Origin: CAZGSG01 sp964528095
GTDB taxonomy: Bacteria; Bacteroidota; Bacteroidia; Chitinophagales; Chitinophagaceae
Length of the DNA stretch: 19,702 bases
Direction of reading: 5' to 3'
Assembly (NCBI GenBank): GCA_964528095.1
Contig: CAZGSG010000098.1
Location: 1-19,702, forward strand
Positions within the stretch are counted from its first letter, which is position 1. Every line of letters begins with the position of its first letter. The notes below the pieces were generated by a model. It was given only the letters and a program-made list of their open reading frames with translations. It was not told where the DNA came from and searched no databases. The position numbers and the translations under genes are program-made. This document shows positions 7,547-14,021 of this stretch, one piece after another.

Positions 7547-7588
7547 AATTACCCTACGAAAGTAGTAGGGTAATTCTGTTTGAACAAA
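7547..7588 (-). promoter_or_regulatory. metY promoter with palindromic operator over the -7 box
   Basis: On the minus strand TTTG (7588-7585), 20 nt, then TACTTTCG (7564-7557) gives a Bacteroidota promoter with one mismatch in the -7 box. The arms AATTACCCTAC (7575-7565) and GTAGGGTAATT (7557-7547) are a perfect 11-bp inverted repeat whose 7-nt spacer is TACTTTC, the -7 box itself. A dimeric repressor there would block RNA polymerase directly. The overall pattern recalls Rrf2-family sites (IscR, CymR), but that assignment is a guess. The same palindrome could also act as a terminator-like hairpin for read-through from metB. Confidence 0.65.
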
Positions 7589-7607
7589 TTTTCTTCTTTC
7601 TTATCGC

Positions 7608-8795
7608 TTAATGAACTGTTAATGCTTTTTTTAAAGAACGGTTGTTAGTGTTTGATTTTTCAAATGCCTGTTCAAGATCTTTTACCAGGTCTTCAGCTTC
7701 TTCCAATCCAACCGACAGGCGGATAAGACTGTCTGCTACGCCCGCGGCTTTTCTTTTTTCTGCAGGGATGGATTTATGTGTCATCTGGGCCGGGTGGCAT
7801 AACAGGCTTTTAACGCCGCCCAGGCTTTCGGCCAGTTTAAAATATTGTGTTGACGTAACAAATGCAGTTGCGGCGGCTTCAGTATCATTTTTCAATGTAA
7901 AGGACACAACGCCACCAAAGCCGGTCGCCTGTTTTTTGGCGATAGCATGATTGGGATGTGAGGACAGTCCCGGGTAATAAACCTTATCGACCTCCGGGTG
8001 AGTTTCCAAAAACTCCGCGACAGCCTGTGCGTTCAGGCTATGTTGTTTTGCACGAAGATTAAGCGTTTCTATTCCACGGATCACCAGCCAGCTGTCAAAT
8101 GGCGCAAGAATGGCGCCGCTGGCATTTTGTATGAATTTGATCCTGGCTCCCAGTTCTTCTTCCCTTGTTACCACTAAGCCAGCAATAAGATCGCTATGGC
8201 CGCCGAGGTATTTGGTAGCGGAGTGCACTACAAGATCAGCTCCCAATGTAAGAGGTTGTTGTAATGCGGGTGACGCAAAAGTATTATCCACGCAAAGTAA
8301 ACAGTTGCTGGCCTTCGCGATCTTTGCAATAGCCTGGATATCGGATATTTTTAATGTTGGATTGGTTGGGGTTTCGATCCAGATGAGTTTTGTTCTTGGT
8401 GTTATTGCATCAAATACATTTTCCGCATTGGTCGTGTCAACATATTTTACGCTGATGCCAAATTTCTGGTAGATATGCGTAAAGAGACGAAAAGCGCCTC
8501 CATAGATATCGTCTACAGCCAGTATCTCATCGCCGCTTTCCAATAATTTTATTACTGCATCAATGGCGGCAAGACCGCTTCCGAACGCGATGCCTGTGGT
8601 TCCTTTCTCCAGTTTGGCAATAACATCTTCAAGTGTTGCTCTTGTAGGATTACCGCTACGGGCGTAATCATATCCTTTGTTGACGCCGGGAGCTTCCTGT
8701 ACGAACGTAGAAGTTTGATAAATAGGCACTGAAATAGCACCAGTTTGCGGATCAACGGGAATGCTGTGAATTACCTGTGTTGCTGTGTTGCTCAT
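7608..8795 (-). CDS. metB: Cystathionine gamma-synthase / gamma-lyase family PLP enzyme
   Basis: The product is a 395-residue cytoplasmic PLP enzyme. It has YDYARSGNPTR (42-52), the YGG stacking motif near 98-100, D170 of CVDNTF, and the PLP lysine K195 in HSATKYLGGHSD. It either joins acyl-homoserine and cysteine to cystathionine (synthase) or cleaves cystathionine to cysteine (lyase). The two activities share this fold and cannot be separated here. The SAM-I riboswitch in its leader favours a methionine-synthetic role, so metB is given as the symbol. Residue K329 in SLGGVKS sits where many relatives, including E. coli MetB and human CGL, have Glu, a position linked to reaction specificity. 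It is separated from metY by 222 nt that contain a second promoter. Confidence 0.88.
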   Translation of the reverse strand: MSNTATQVIHSIPVDPQTGAISVPIYQTSTFVQEAPGVNKGYDYARSGNPTRATLEDVIAKLEKGTTGIAFGSGLAAIDAVIKLLESGDEILAVDDIYGGAFRLFTHIYQKFGISVKYVDTTNAENVFDAITPRTKLIWIETPTNPTLKISDIQAIAKIAKASNCLLCVDNTFASPALQQPLTLGADLVVHSATKYLGGHSDLIAGLVVTREEELGARIKFIQNASGAILAPFDSWLVIRGIETLNLRAKQHSLNAQAVAEFLETHPEVDKVYYPGLSSHPNHAIAKKQATGFGGVVSFTLKNDTEAAATAFVTSTQYFKLAESLGGVKSLLCHPAQMTHKSIPAEKRKAAGVADSLIRLSVGLEEAEDLVKDLEQAFEKSNTNNRSLKKALTVH

Positions 8796-8813
8796 CGTTT
8801 TTTGTTTTAGACA

Positions 8814-8828
8814 TCCCGCTATGCGGGA
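8814..8828. repeat. Short GC palindrome TCCCGC-TAT-GCGGGA
   Basis: This is a perfect 6-bp inverted repeat with a 3-nt loop, between the terminator and the metB start. It belongs to a group of CCCG...CGGG mini-palindromes in this leader region (also 9003-9018, 9112-9129 and 9249-9259). It has no T-tract, so it is probably a dispersed element rather than a terminator. Confidence 0.6.
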
Positions 8829-8916
8829 AAGTGATGAAAATTTGATTAAACAGTTACATCACTTATCAGGTAAGCAAACGATAATTAGCGGGGAGACCCT
8901 TTATTTCATTGAATAG

Positions 8917-8953
8917 AAATAAAAAAGCTCACCCGATGAATCAGATGAGCTTT
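8917..8953 (-). terminator. Riboswitch-controlled intrinsic terminator with alternative antiterminator
   Basis: On the minus strand AAAGCTCA (8953-8946) pairs with TGAGCTTT (8931-8924), followed by TTTATTTC. The antiterminator is GATAAG (8999-8994), TCAGAT (8993-8988) and GCTT (8982-8979), pairing in reverse order with TTCATC (8940-8935), ATCTGA (8946-8941) and AAGC (8952-8949). It uses the 3' strand of riboswitch stem P1 and the 5' half of the terminator. SAM binding, by holding P1, would therefore release the terminator and switch metB off. Confidence 0.85.
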
Positions 8954-8992
8954 GAATATTTTCAGAGAAGATATTTTGAAGCGATTAATCTG

Positions 8993-9110
8993 ACTTATCT
9001 GTCCCGACTTCCGTCGGGTTGGAATTGGCACCTTTTCACTCCCTTTTACAGGGAAGAGATAGGTTGTCAAGGCTTCATCGGGCCATTACCCTCTGCCTTT
9101 CTTGATAAGT
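8993..9110 (-). ncRNA. SAM-I riboswitch (S-box) upstream of metB
   Basis: Read on the minus strand, the 118-nt aptamer opens with ACTTATCAAGAAAGG. It continues with GGCCCGATGAAGCC, which holds the kink-turn GATGA, and TTGACAACC. After the P3 arm built on CTTCCCT/AGGGAG comes GGTGCCAATTCCAACC, then a P4 arm CCCGAC-GGAA-GTCGGG, and it closes with GATAAGT. Outer stem P1 is 7 bp (9110-9104 with 8999-8993). All the invariant SAM-I segments are present in order. It lies about 30 nt after the predicted transcription start and is followed by a terminator/antiterminator pair. Expected behaviour is OFF at high S-adenosylmethionine. Confidence 0.96.
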
Positions 9111-9111
9111 G

Positions 9112-9129
9112 TCCCGGACAAGTCCGGGA
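9112..9129. repeat. Perfect 18-nt palindrome next to the riboswitch
   Basis: TCCCGGAC, AA, GTCCGGGA forms an 8-bp hairpin with a 2-nt loop. It begins two bases upstream of riboswitch stem P1 in the nascent RNA. It could stack on P1 or simply be a dispersed REP-like palindrome that landed in the leader. Confidence 0.6.
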
Positions 9130-9144
9130 TGTAAAGAACTGCCA

Positions 9145-9177
9145 CAAAGATAAGCGCAGAATTTTCAGATGTCCAAA
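9145..9177 (-). promoter_or_regulatory. Promoter of the metB riboswitch transcript
   Basis: On the minus strand TTTG (9177-9174), 21 nt, then TATCTTTG (9152-9145) matches the Bacteroidota -33/-7 consensus at every defined base. Transcription should begin near 9138-9141, giving a leader of roughly 345 nt that contains the SAM-I riboswitch and its terminator. Confidence 0.8.
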
Positions 9178-9212
9178 TATTTTTGTAAAAAATTTTAAAA
9201 CAACGGGGGGTA

Positions 9213-9279
9213 ATTCAAAAGTCAAAATTCAAAAGTCAAAAACAGACCCCGACTATCGGAGTGCATTTTTGAATTTTGA
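9213..9279. repeat. AT-rich tandem and inverted repeat
   Basis: Two tandem 14-bp units ATTCAAAAGTCAAA occupy 9213-9240. TCAAAATTCAAAA (9222-9234) is exactly complementary to 9267-9279, so the segment can fold. A small CCGA-CTA-TCGG palindrome (9249-9259) lies in the loop. It sits between the metB promoter and the terminator of the next gene, and no gene is present there. Confidence 0.6.
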
Positions 9280-9288
9280 ATTGACCAT

Positions 9289-9317
9289 AAAAAAAGGGTT
9301 GCCTTGGCAACCCCTTT
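9289..9317 (-). terminator. Intrinsic terminator of the secreted-protein gene
   Basis: On the minus strand GGGTTGCC (9313-9306) pairs with GGCAACCC (9303-9296) across two bases, followed by seven T residues (9295-9289). It is 46 nt past the stop codon of the 9363-10028 gene and insulates it from the metB promoter. Confidence 0.88.
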
Positions 9318-9362
9318 ACAATCTTTCAATGGATGTCTGATTATGAAATATCTTACAACTAC

Positions 9363-10028
9363 TTATTGTTGTGGAGCTACCGCAGCTGTTGTTTCAATCT
9401 GCTTTGTTCCGGTAAAATAAGTTGTTTTAATCTTAGGCTCTTTTACTGTTTTCTTGGCTACAGCTTTTTTAGAAGTCTTTGATGTTTTAGCTGGTACTGC
9501 TGGTTCTTCCACTACTGGCTCAGCGGGAGCAGTAAACGCGACAGCAGGATCTTCTGCGTTGAATTTGCAACCGATACATACATTCATTGTATTGTTGTCC
9601 TTATCATAGATCAACACACCTTCAGCTACTTCTTTCGCATTTTTTTCATCCATTTCATCACCTACTTTTTGTGTAGGTATACGGTATACGGCTGGTGATT
9701 TGCGAAGATTGGCTTTGATTTTACCTGTAGGAAGACCTTCGATCCAGATGGTTCCTTTATTTGCTTCATCCTGGCTTACAGTAACTTCAGAAGTAGCGCC
9801 TTCTTTATCAGTCAATGTATACTTACCTAATACAGGAAAAACTTTAGCTGTTGTCAATGCTTCCGGCATTGGCGCCATTTTATATTTATCAGCAGGAATG
9901 TTATTGTATTTGTCTGTTCTTACTGTTTCTGTTTTAACAGGCTGCTGTGTTGGCGTACTGTCGGTTTGGGCGTTTACTGCAGCTGAAAAAAGGATTGCTG
10001 CACCGGCGATTAAAAGGGTTCTTTTCAT
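9363..10028 (-). CDS. Secreted or periplasmic protein of unknown function
   Basis: The product is 221 residues long. A signal peptide is clear: MKRTLLIAGAAILFSAAVNA with cleavage likely before QTDS. A Thr/Gln/Pro-rich linker follows, then a globular part from about residue 45 to 165 that contains a CIGC motif (VCIGCKF). The remaining C-terminal stretch is low-complexity, rich in Ala, Pro, Lys and Val (PVVEEPAVPAK, then repeated SKKAVAKKT-like runs). I do not recognise the family. The CIGC pair could form a disulfide or bind a ligand, but nothing else suggests a thioredoxin fold. It stands alone, with its own terminator downstream and a divergent uvrA upstream. No convincing promoter box was found on this strand. 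Confidence 0.85.
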   Translation of the reverse strand: MKRTLLIAGAAILFSAAVNAQTDSTPTQQPVKTETVRTDKYNNIPADKYKMAPMPEALTTAKVFPVLGKYTLTDKEGATSEVTVSQDEANKGTIWIEGLPTGKIKANLRKSPAVYRIPTQKVGDEMDEKNAKEVAEGVLIYDKDNNTMNVCIGCKFNAEDPAVAFTAPAEPVVEEPAVPAKTSKTSKKAVAKKTVKEPKIKTTYFTGTKQIETTAAVAPQQ

Positions 10029-10227
10029 AAGTTCTATTTTTAAAATTGATGATTTTTTGTTTCTGGCTATATCCTTTTAAATATTATGCCAGAAATGCTT
10101 TTTTTAGCCAAAACCTGGAAAAAATCTCTCAACCCCCTCATTTTTGAGGTATTTATCCGCAGATAAACAGTAAAAATTCCTTGTATACGTCGGTAATATT
10201 GATAACTTTTCCCTCCTTTGCTTGTTT

Positions 10228-10235
10228 TATCTTCG
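10228..10235 (+). promoter_or_regulatory. Possible -7 box of uvrA
   Basis: TATCTTCG has one mismatch to TAnnTTTG and ends 14 nt before the ATG at 10250. No proper TTTG sits 19-21 nt upstream; only TTTT at 10207-10210. It supports the 10250 start because an upstream in-frame start at 10181 would precede the transcript. Confidence 0.35.
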
Positions 10236-10249
10236 TGGCCCCAAAATTT

Positions 10250-13189
10250 ATGATTACAAAAGATAGCGATTCAAACGGCACTCCTTTCAAAGGCGAAGCC
10301 ATTGAGGTGTTCGGCGCAAGAGTGCACAACCTCAAGAATATAGATATTTCCATACCCAAGAATAAATTGGTTGTAATAACCGGTATCAGTGGTAGCGGTA
10401 AATCATCATTGGCATTCGATACCATTTATTCGGAAGGGCAACGCAGGTATATGGAAACCTTCGGGACCTATGCCCGCCAGTTCATTGGCGATATGGAACG
10501 TCCCGATGTAGATAAGATCACCGGGCTTTCCCCGGTTATTTCTATAGAACAAAAGACAACCAATAAAAACCCCCGGTCCACTGTTGGCACTATTACGGAA
10601 GTTTATGATTTCCTGCGGTTGTTATATGCAAGAATAGGAGAGGCCTATTCTTATAACACGGGTAAAAAAATGGTGAAGTGGAGTGAAGAAGAGATCGTTG
10701 AGAATATCTTCACCAGGTTTTATGGGCAGAAGATCAGCTTACTGGCGCCACTTGTACGTGGTAGAAAAGGACATTACCGCGAGTTGTTTGAAGATGTACG
10801 AAAAAAAGGATTTCTGAAAGTAAGAGTGGATGGCGAAGTGCAGGACATCGTGGCCAAGATGCAGGTAGACCGTTATAAGATCCATGATATAGAACTGGTG
10901 GTGGACAGGCTGCAGGTAACTGACGAACTGAAGGCACGTTTAAGCCAGAGCGTGCAACAGACCCTGAAGCTGGGAAAGGATCTGATGTTCCTGCTAACAT
11001 CTGCAGATCAGGATAATGATGCAAGCCAGGGGCGCAAAAAAACACTGAAGGCAAAAGAATCTTCGAAAGCGGCTTCCGGAACAGATAATGCAGGCAAGAT
11101 CATTCAATACTCCAAACTGCTGATGTGTGAAGATACGGGCATCAGTTATGAAGAGCCTTCGCCCAACGCATTCTCGTTTAATTCTCCCTACGGTGCCTGT
11201 CCGGTATGCAAAGGACTCGGTACTACTTTTCATATTAATATGGAAGCCGTAATACCAGATCCCGCTGTGAGTATCAGTGAAGGAGGTATAGCGCCGCTTG
11301 GCGGGGAACGAGAAGCATATGTGTTCAGGCAGGCCCAGGAAATAGCAAAGAAAAATAAGATCTCGCTTACAAAGCCGGTAAAAGATATTCCTCAAAAAGC
11401 GTTGAACATATTATTGTATGGTAATGAAGAAGGCATTGAAGCAGAGATCGACTTCGAGAACGCACAGTTTGATCCCCAGGCACCTTATGAGGGCATTGTG
11501 AATATGCTGAAGCGCTGGTTCAATAACGGGCATAGCGAAGGGCTGCGTGACTGGGCAGAAGGATACATGCAATTAAAACATTGCGATGAATGTGGTGGAG
11601 CAAGACTTAAAAAGGAAAGCCTGTGGTTTAAAGTAGACAACCGCAATATTGCGGACCTGAGCAATATGAACCTCGATAATCTCTATGCCTGGTTTGATGG
11701 TATAGAATTAAGGATCGATAATAAACAAAAGACGATAGCAAAAGATGTGCTGAAGGAGATCAGGGAAAGATTGCAGTTCTTACTGAATGTAGGCCTTACT
11801 TATCTTACACTTAATCGCACTTCTAAAACCCTTAGTGGCGGAGAATCGCAGCGTATACGACTGGCCACCCAGATTGGGTCGCAGTTGCAGGGGATCACTT
11901 ACGTGCTGGATGAGCCATCTATTGGTTTGCATCAACGGGACAATCACCGGCTGATCGACGCGTTGAAAAATCTTCGTGATATAGGCAACAGTGTACTGGT
12001 AGTGGAACATGATAAAGACATCATGCTGGCTGCCGACTACCTGATAGATGTTGGACCCAAAGCGGGACATCATGGAGGAAGGATAGTAGCGCAGGGTATT
12101 CCATCTGAACTATTAAAACTGGATACGATTACATCGGGATACCTGAATGGTACAAGAAAAATAGATCTTCCGGCAGAAAGAAGAAAAGGAAATGGCAAGG
12201 TGCTGGAACTAAAAGGAGCCAAAGGCAATAACCTGCAGAATGTAAACGTAAAATTTCCATTGGGAAAATTTATCGTGGTAAGTGGTGTTAGCGGAAGTGG
12301 TAAATCTACCCTGATCAATGAGACGCTATACCCGCTTCTCTCTCATCATGCATACGGATCAAAAGGATTGGCGCTTGAGTATAGATCATTGAAGGGGCTG
12401 GAGCATATTGATAAAGTGATCGAAATAGACCAGTCACCGATCGGTCGTACACCGAGAAGCAATCCTGCTACATACTGTGGTTTTTTTACAGAGATCAGAA
12501 CATTATTTGCTTCTATTCCGGAGGCAAAGATCAGGGGCTATAATGCCGGAAGATTTTCGTTCAATGTAAAAAGTGGCCGCTGTGATGTTTGTGAAGGCGG
12601 TGGCATGCGCGTGATCGAGATGAATTTCCTACCGGATGTATATGTGCATTGTGAAAAATGTAATGGTAAGAGATATAACCGCGAAACCCTTGAGATCAGG
12701 TATAAAGGAAAATCGATCGCTGATGTGTTGGAGATGACCGTGGAAGAAGCAGTGGAGTTCTTTCAACCTATACCGTATATATACAGGAAAATAAAAGTGC
12801 TGGAAGAGGTGGGACTGGGTTATATCACCCTTGGGCAATCAGCCGTAACCCTGAGCGGCGGCGAAGCGCAGCGTGTAAAGCTCTCGACTGAACTGGGTAA
12901 GCGGGACACGGGAAAAACTTTTTACATCCTGGATGAGCCCACAACGGGTTTGCATTTTGAAGATATTCGTCACCTCCTTGATGTACTGAACAAACTGGTA
13001 GACCGGGGCAATACTGTATTGGTGATCGAACATAATATGGATGTGATCAAAGTAGCGGATCATATCATTGACCTGGGACCTGAAGGCGGTGATGGAGGAG
13101 GAAGGATCTTATTTGAAGGATTACCCGAAGACCTGGTGAAGAATAAAGAGAGTTTTACGGCCGAGTTTCTGAAGGCGGAACTTAGCTGA
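10250..13189 (+). CDS. uvrA: UvrABC excinuclease subunit A
   Basis: The product is a 979-residue DNA-damage recognition ATPase that loads UvrB at lesions. Its parts in order are Walker A GISGSGKSS (45-53) and the ARQFIGDMERPDVD region, then a UvrB-binding domain with VRGRKGHYRELFEDV (about 169-183) and IELVVDRL. A Lys/Ser-rich linker (about 252-282) comes next. The first zinc module reads C293-E-D-T instead of CxxC, but its second pair C317/C320 is intact. Then come the insertion domain, HCDECGG, signature LSGGESQRIRLA, and Walker B YVLDEPSIGL. The second half has GVSGSGKST, a complete zinc finger CDVC...CEKC, LSGGEAQRVKLS and YILDEPTTGLH. The ATG at 10250 is chosen over the 10181 extension because that extension would lie ahead of the promoter-like box. 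Confidence 0.95.
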   Translation: MITKDSDSNGTPFKGEAIEVFGARVHNLKNIDISIPKNKLVVITGISGSGKSSLAFDTIYSEGQRRYMETFGTYARQFIGDMERPDVDKITGLSPVISIEQKTTNKNPRSTVGTITEVYDFLRLLYARIGEAYSYNTGKKMVKWSEEEIVENIFTRFYGQKISLLAPLVRGRKGHYRELFEDVRKKGFLKVRVDGEVQDIVAKMQVDRYKIHDIELVVDRLQVTDELKARLSQSVQQTLKLGKDLMFLLTSADQDNDASQGRKKTLKAKESSKAASGTDNAGKIIQYSKLLMCEDTGISYEEPSPNAFSFNSPYGACPVCKGLGTTFHINMEAVIPDPAVSISEGGIAPLGGEREAYVFRQAQEIAKKNKISLTKPVKDIPQKALNILLYGNEEGIEAEIDFENAQFDPQAPYEGIVNMLKRWFNNGHSEGLRDWAEGYMQLKHCDECGGARLKKESLWFKVDNRNIADLSNMNLDNLYAWFDGIELRIDNKQKTIAKDVLKEIRERLQFLLNVGLTYLTLNRTSKTLSGGESQRIRLATQIGSQLQGITYVLDEPSIGLHQRDNHRLIDALKNLRDIGNSVLVVEHDKDIMLAADYLIDVGPKAGHHGGRIVAQGIPSELLKLDTITSGYLNGTRKIDLPAERRKGNGKVLELKGAKGNNLQNVNVKFPLGKFIVVSGVSGSGKSTLINETLYPLLSHHAYGSKGLALEYRSLKGLEHIDKVIEIDQSPIGRTPRSNPATYCGFFTEIRTLFASIPEAKIRGYNAGRFSFNVKSGRCDVCEGGGMRVIEMNFLPDVYVHCEKCNGKRYNRETLEIRYKGKSIADVLEMTVEEAVEFFQPIPYIYRKIKVLEEVGLGYITLGQSAVTLSGGEAQRVKLSTELGKRDTGKTFYILDEPTTGLHFEDIRHLLDVLNKLVDRGNTVLVIEHNMDVIKVADHIIDLGPEGGDGGGRILFEGLPEDLVKNKESFTAEFLKAELS

Positions 13190-13213
13190 TAGAATTTTAT
13201 TGATAGCGTCCTC

Positions 13214-13267
13214 AAAAACAAATGGTTTATACTTTCTCAGCCGAGAAAATATAAACCATTCGTTTTT
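13214..13267. terminator. Bidirectional terminator between uvrA and the Yip1-family gene
   Basis: The main stem is AATGGTTTATA (13221-13231) with TATAAACCATT (13250-13260). It continues inward as TTTCTC/GAGAAA around AGCC, with one C-A mismatch. Outside it, AAAAAC (13214-13219) pairs with GTTTTT (13262-13267). The A- and T-runs on both sides let it stop transcripts from either direction, as expected between convergent genes. Confidence 0.88.
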
Positions 13268-13303
13268 ATAAAAAGTGTTGAAGATTATCCGGTACGGGCA
13301 AAT

Positions 13304-13888
13304 CTAAAATGGAGCCATAAATATGCCATAGCCCAGCGAGGACGCAAACAATTTGGCAAGTATATATCCAACCAACCAGTGAATAATGCCCGCTGAAAGC
13401 AAAATAACGATCAGGTAGATCGGGGTTTTATCTTCAGGTGTTTTCTTTAAAACAGGAATTCCCAGGAATAGCAGGTAAATAGAATAGATAGCCCCTGCCA
13501 GCAAACCCAACCAACTGATACGGGGCAAAAGGCCCAATAGCGCGCCGACGAATACCGGTGTTGCGCTATACACGACCAGCTGCGTCGATTTATTGATATT
13601 CTTTTCAGACGCGAAAGAAGGGGCCAATGCATCTGTAATATAAGCTGTCGCATATACTGCCACTACCAGGCTTATCAATGCAAAAATCGCGTAGTAAATA
13701 CCGATTTTTATAAAACCACTGGGGAGTGCAAAGAAAAATCCAAAGAATGTTGCCAGTGCAGCTATTACCGCGAGCGGCAGCAGGTAATTTATTACGAGTG
13801 CGCTGCTGCTGGTTGATTCACCATTGATCACCAGCCATTCTTCCTTGGGTTTGACAAGGATCCCTTTAATTCTTTCAATTATGTTCAT
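13304..13888 (-). CDS. Yip1 family integral membrane protein
   Basis: The product is a 194-residue inner-membrane protein. The N-terminal RIKGILVKPKEEWLVI is typical of bacterial Yip1-domain proteins, followed by about five hydrophobic helices (roughly 32-55, 60-85, 102-122, 124-146 and 155-182). A short polar loop lies between the second and third helices (ALAPSFASEKNINKS). Bacterial Yip1 proteins have no settled role; the eukaryotic relatives act in vesicle traffic. The start codon at 13888 lies inside a 9-bp hairpin arm. It converges on uvrA across a strong bidirectional terminator. It may be separate from the paralogous pair upstream, since a terminator-like hairpin lies between them. Confidence 0.82.
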   Translation of the reverse strand: MNIIERIKGILVKPKEEWLVINGESTSSSALVINYLLPLAVIAALATFFGFFFALPSGFIKIGIYYAIFALISLVVAVYATAYITDALAPSFASEKNINKSTQLVVYSATPVFVGALLGLLPRISWLGLLAGAIYSIYLLFLGIPVLKKTPEDKTPIYLIVILLSAGIIHWLVGYILAKLFASSLGYGIFMAPF

Positions 13889-13907
13889 AAATGATATTTT
13901 TATGAAC
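13883..13907 (-). promoter_or_regulatory. Hairpin enclosing the start codon of the Yip1-family gene
   Basis: On the minus strand GTTCATAAA (13907-13899) pairs perfectly with TTTATGAAC (13891-13883) across 7 nt. The ATG at 13888-13886 lies in the second arm. The stem is AT-rich and so only modestly stable, but it could dampen or temperature-tune initiation. Confidence 0.45.
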
Positions 13908-13956
13908 CAATATAATCAATTTTTATTTTTTATAATTAACAAAGCTTAAACAATAA

Positions 13957-13996
13957 AACGTTCATCCCGGGTGCCATTGCTGCCGGAAGGAACGTT
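13957..13996 (-). terminator. Likely terminator of the paralogous membrane-protein pair
   Basis: On the minus strand AACGTTCCTTCCGG (13996-13983) pairs with CCGGGATGAACGTT (13970-13957) with one mismatch and one wobble, around a 12-nt loop. It is followed by TTATTGTTT. It begins 26 nt past the stop codon of the 14022-14582 gene. Confidence 0.65.
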
Positions 13997-14021
13997 CAAA
14001 AATGCGGTTATATGGTAAATA

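Noticed and set aside
8909..9340. A 143-codon open frame on the plus strand
   Set aside because: It runs antisense through the SAM-I riboswitch, its promoter and terminator, and has no recognisable domain.
10151..10170. TTTATC-CGCA-GATAAA palindrome upstream of uvrA as a LexA or SOS box
   Set aside because: It does not match any LexA site I know and lies about 60 bp before the putative promoter. A 6-bp AT-rich stem can be chance.
10734..11395. Antisense open frames within uvrA
   Set aside because: They are shadow frames of a strongly conserved coding region with no domain content.
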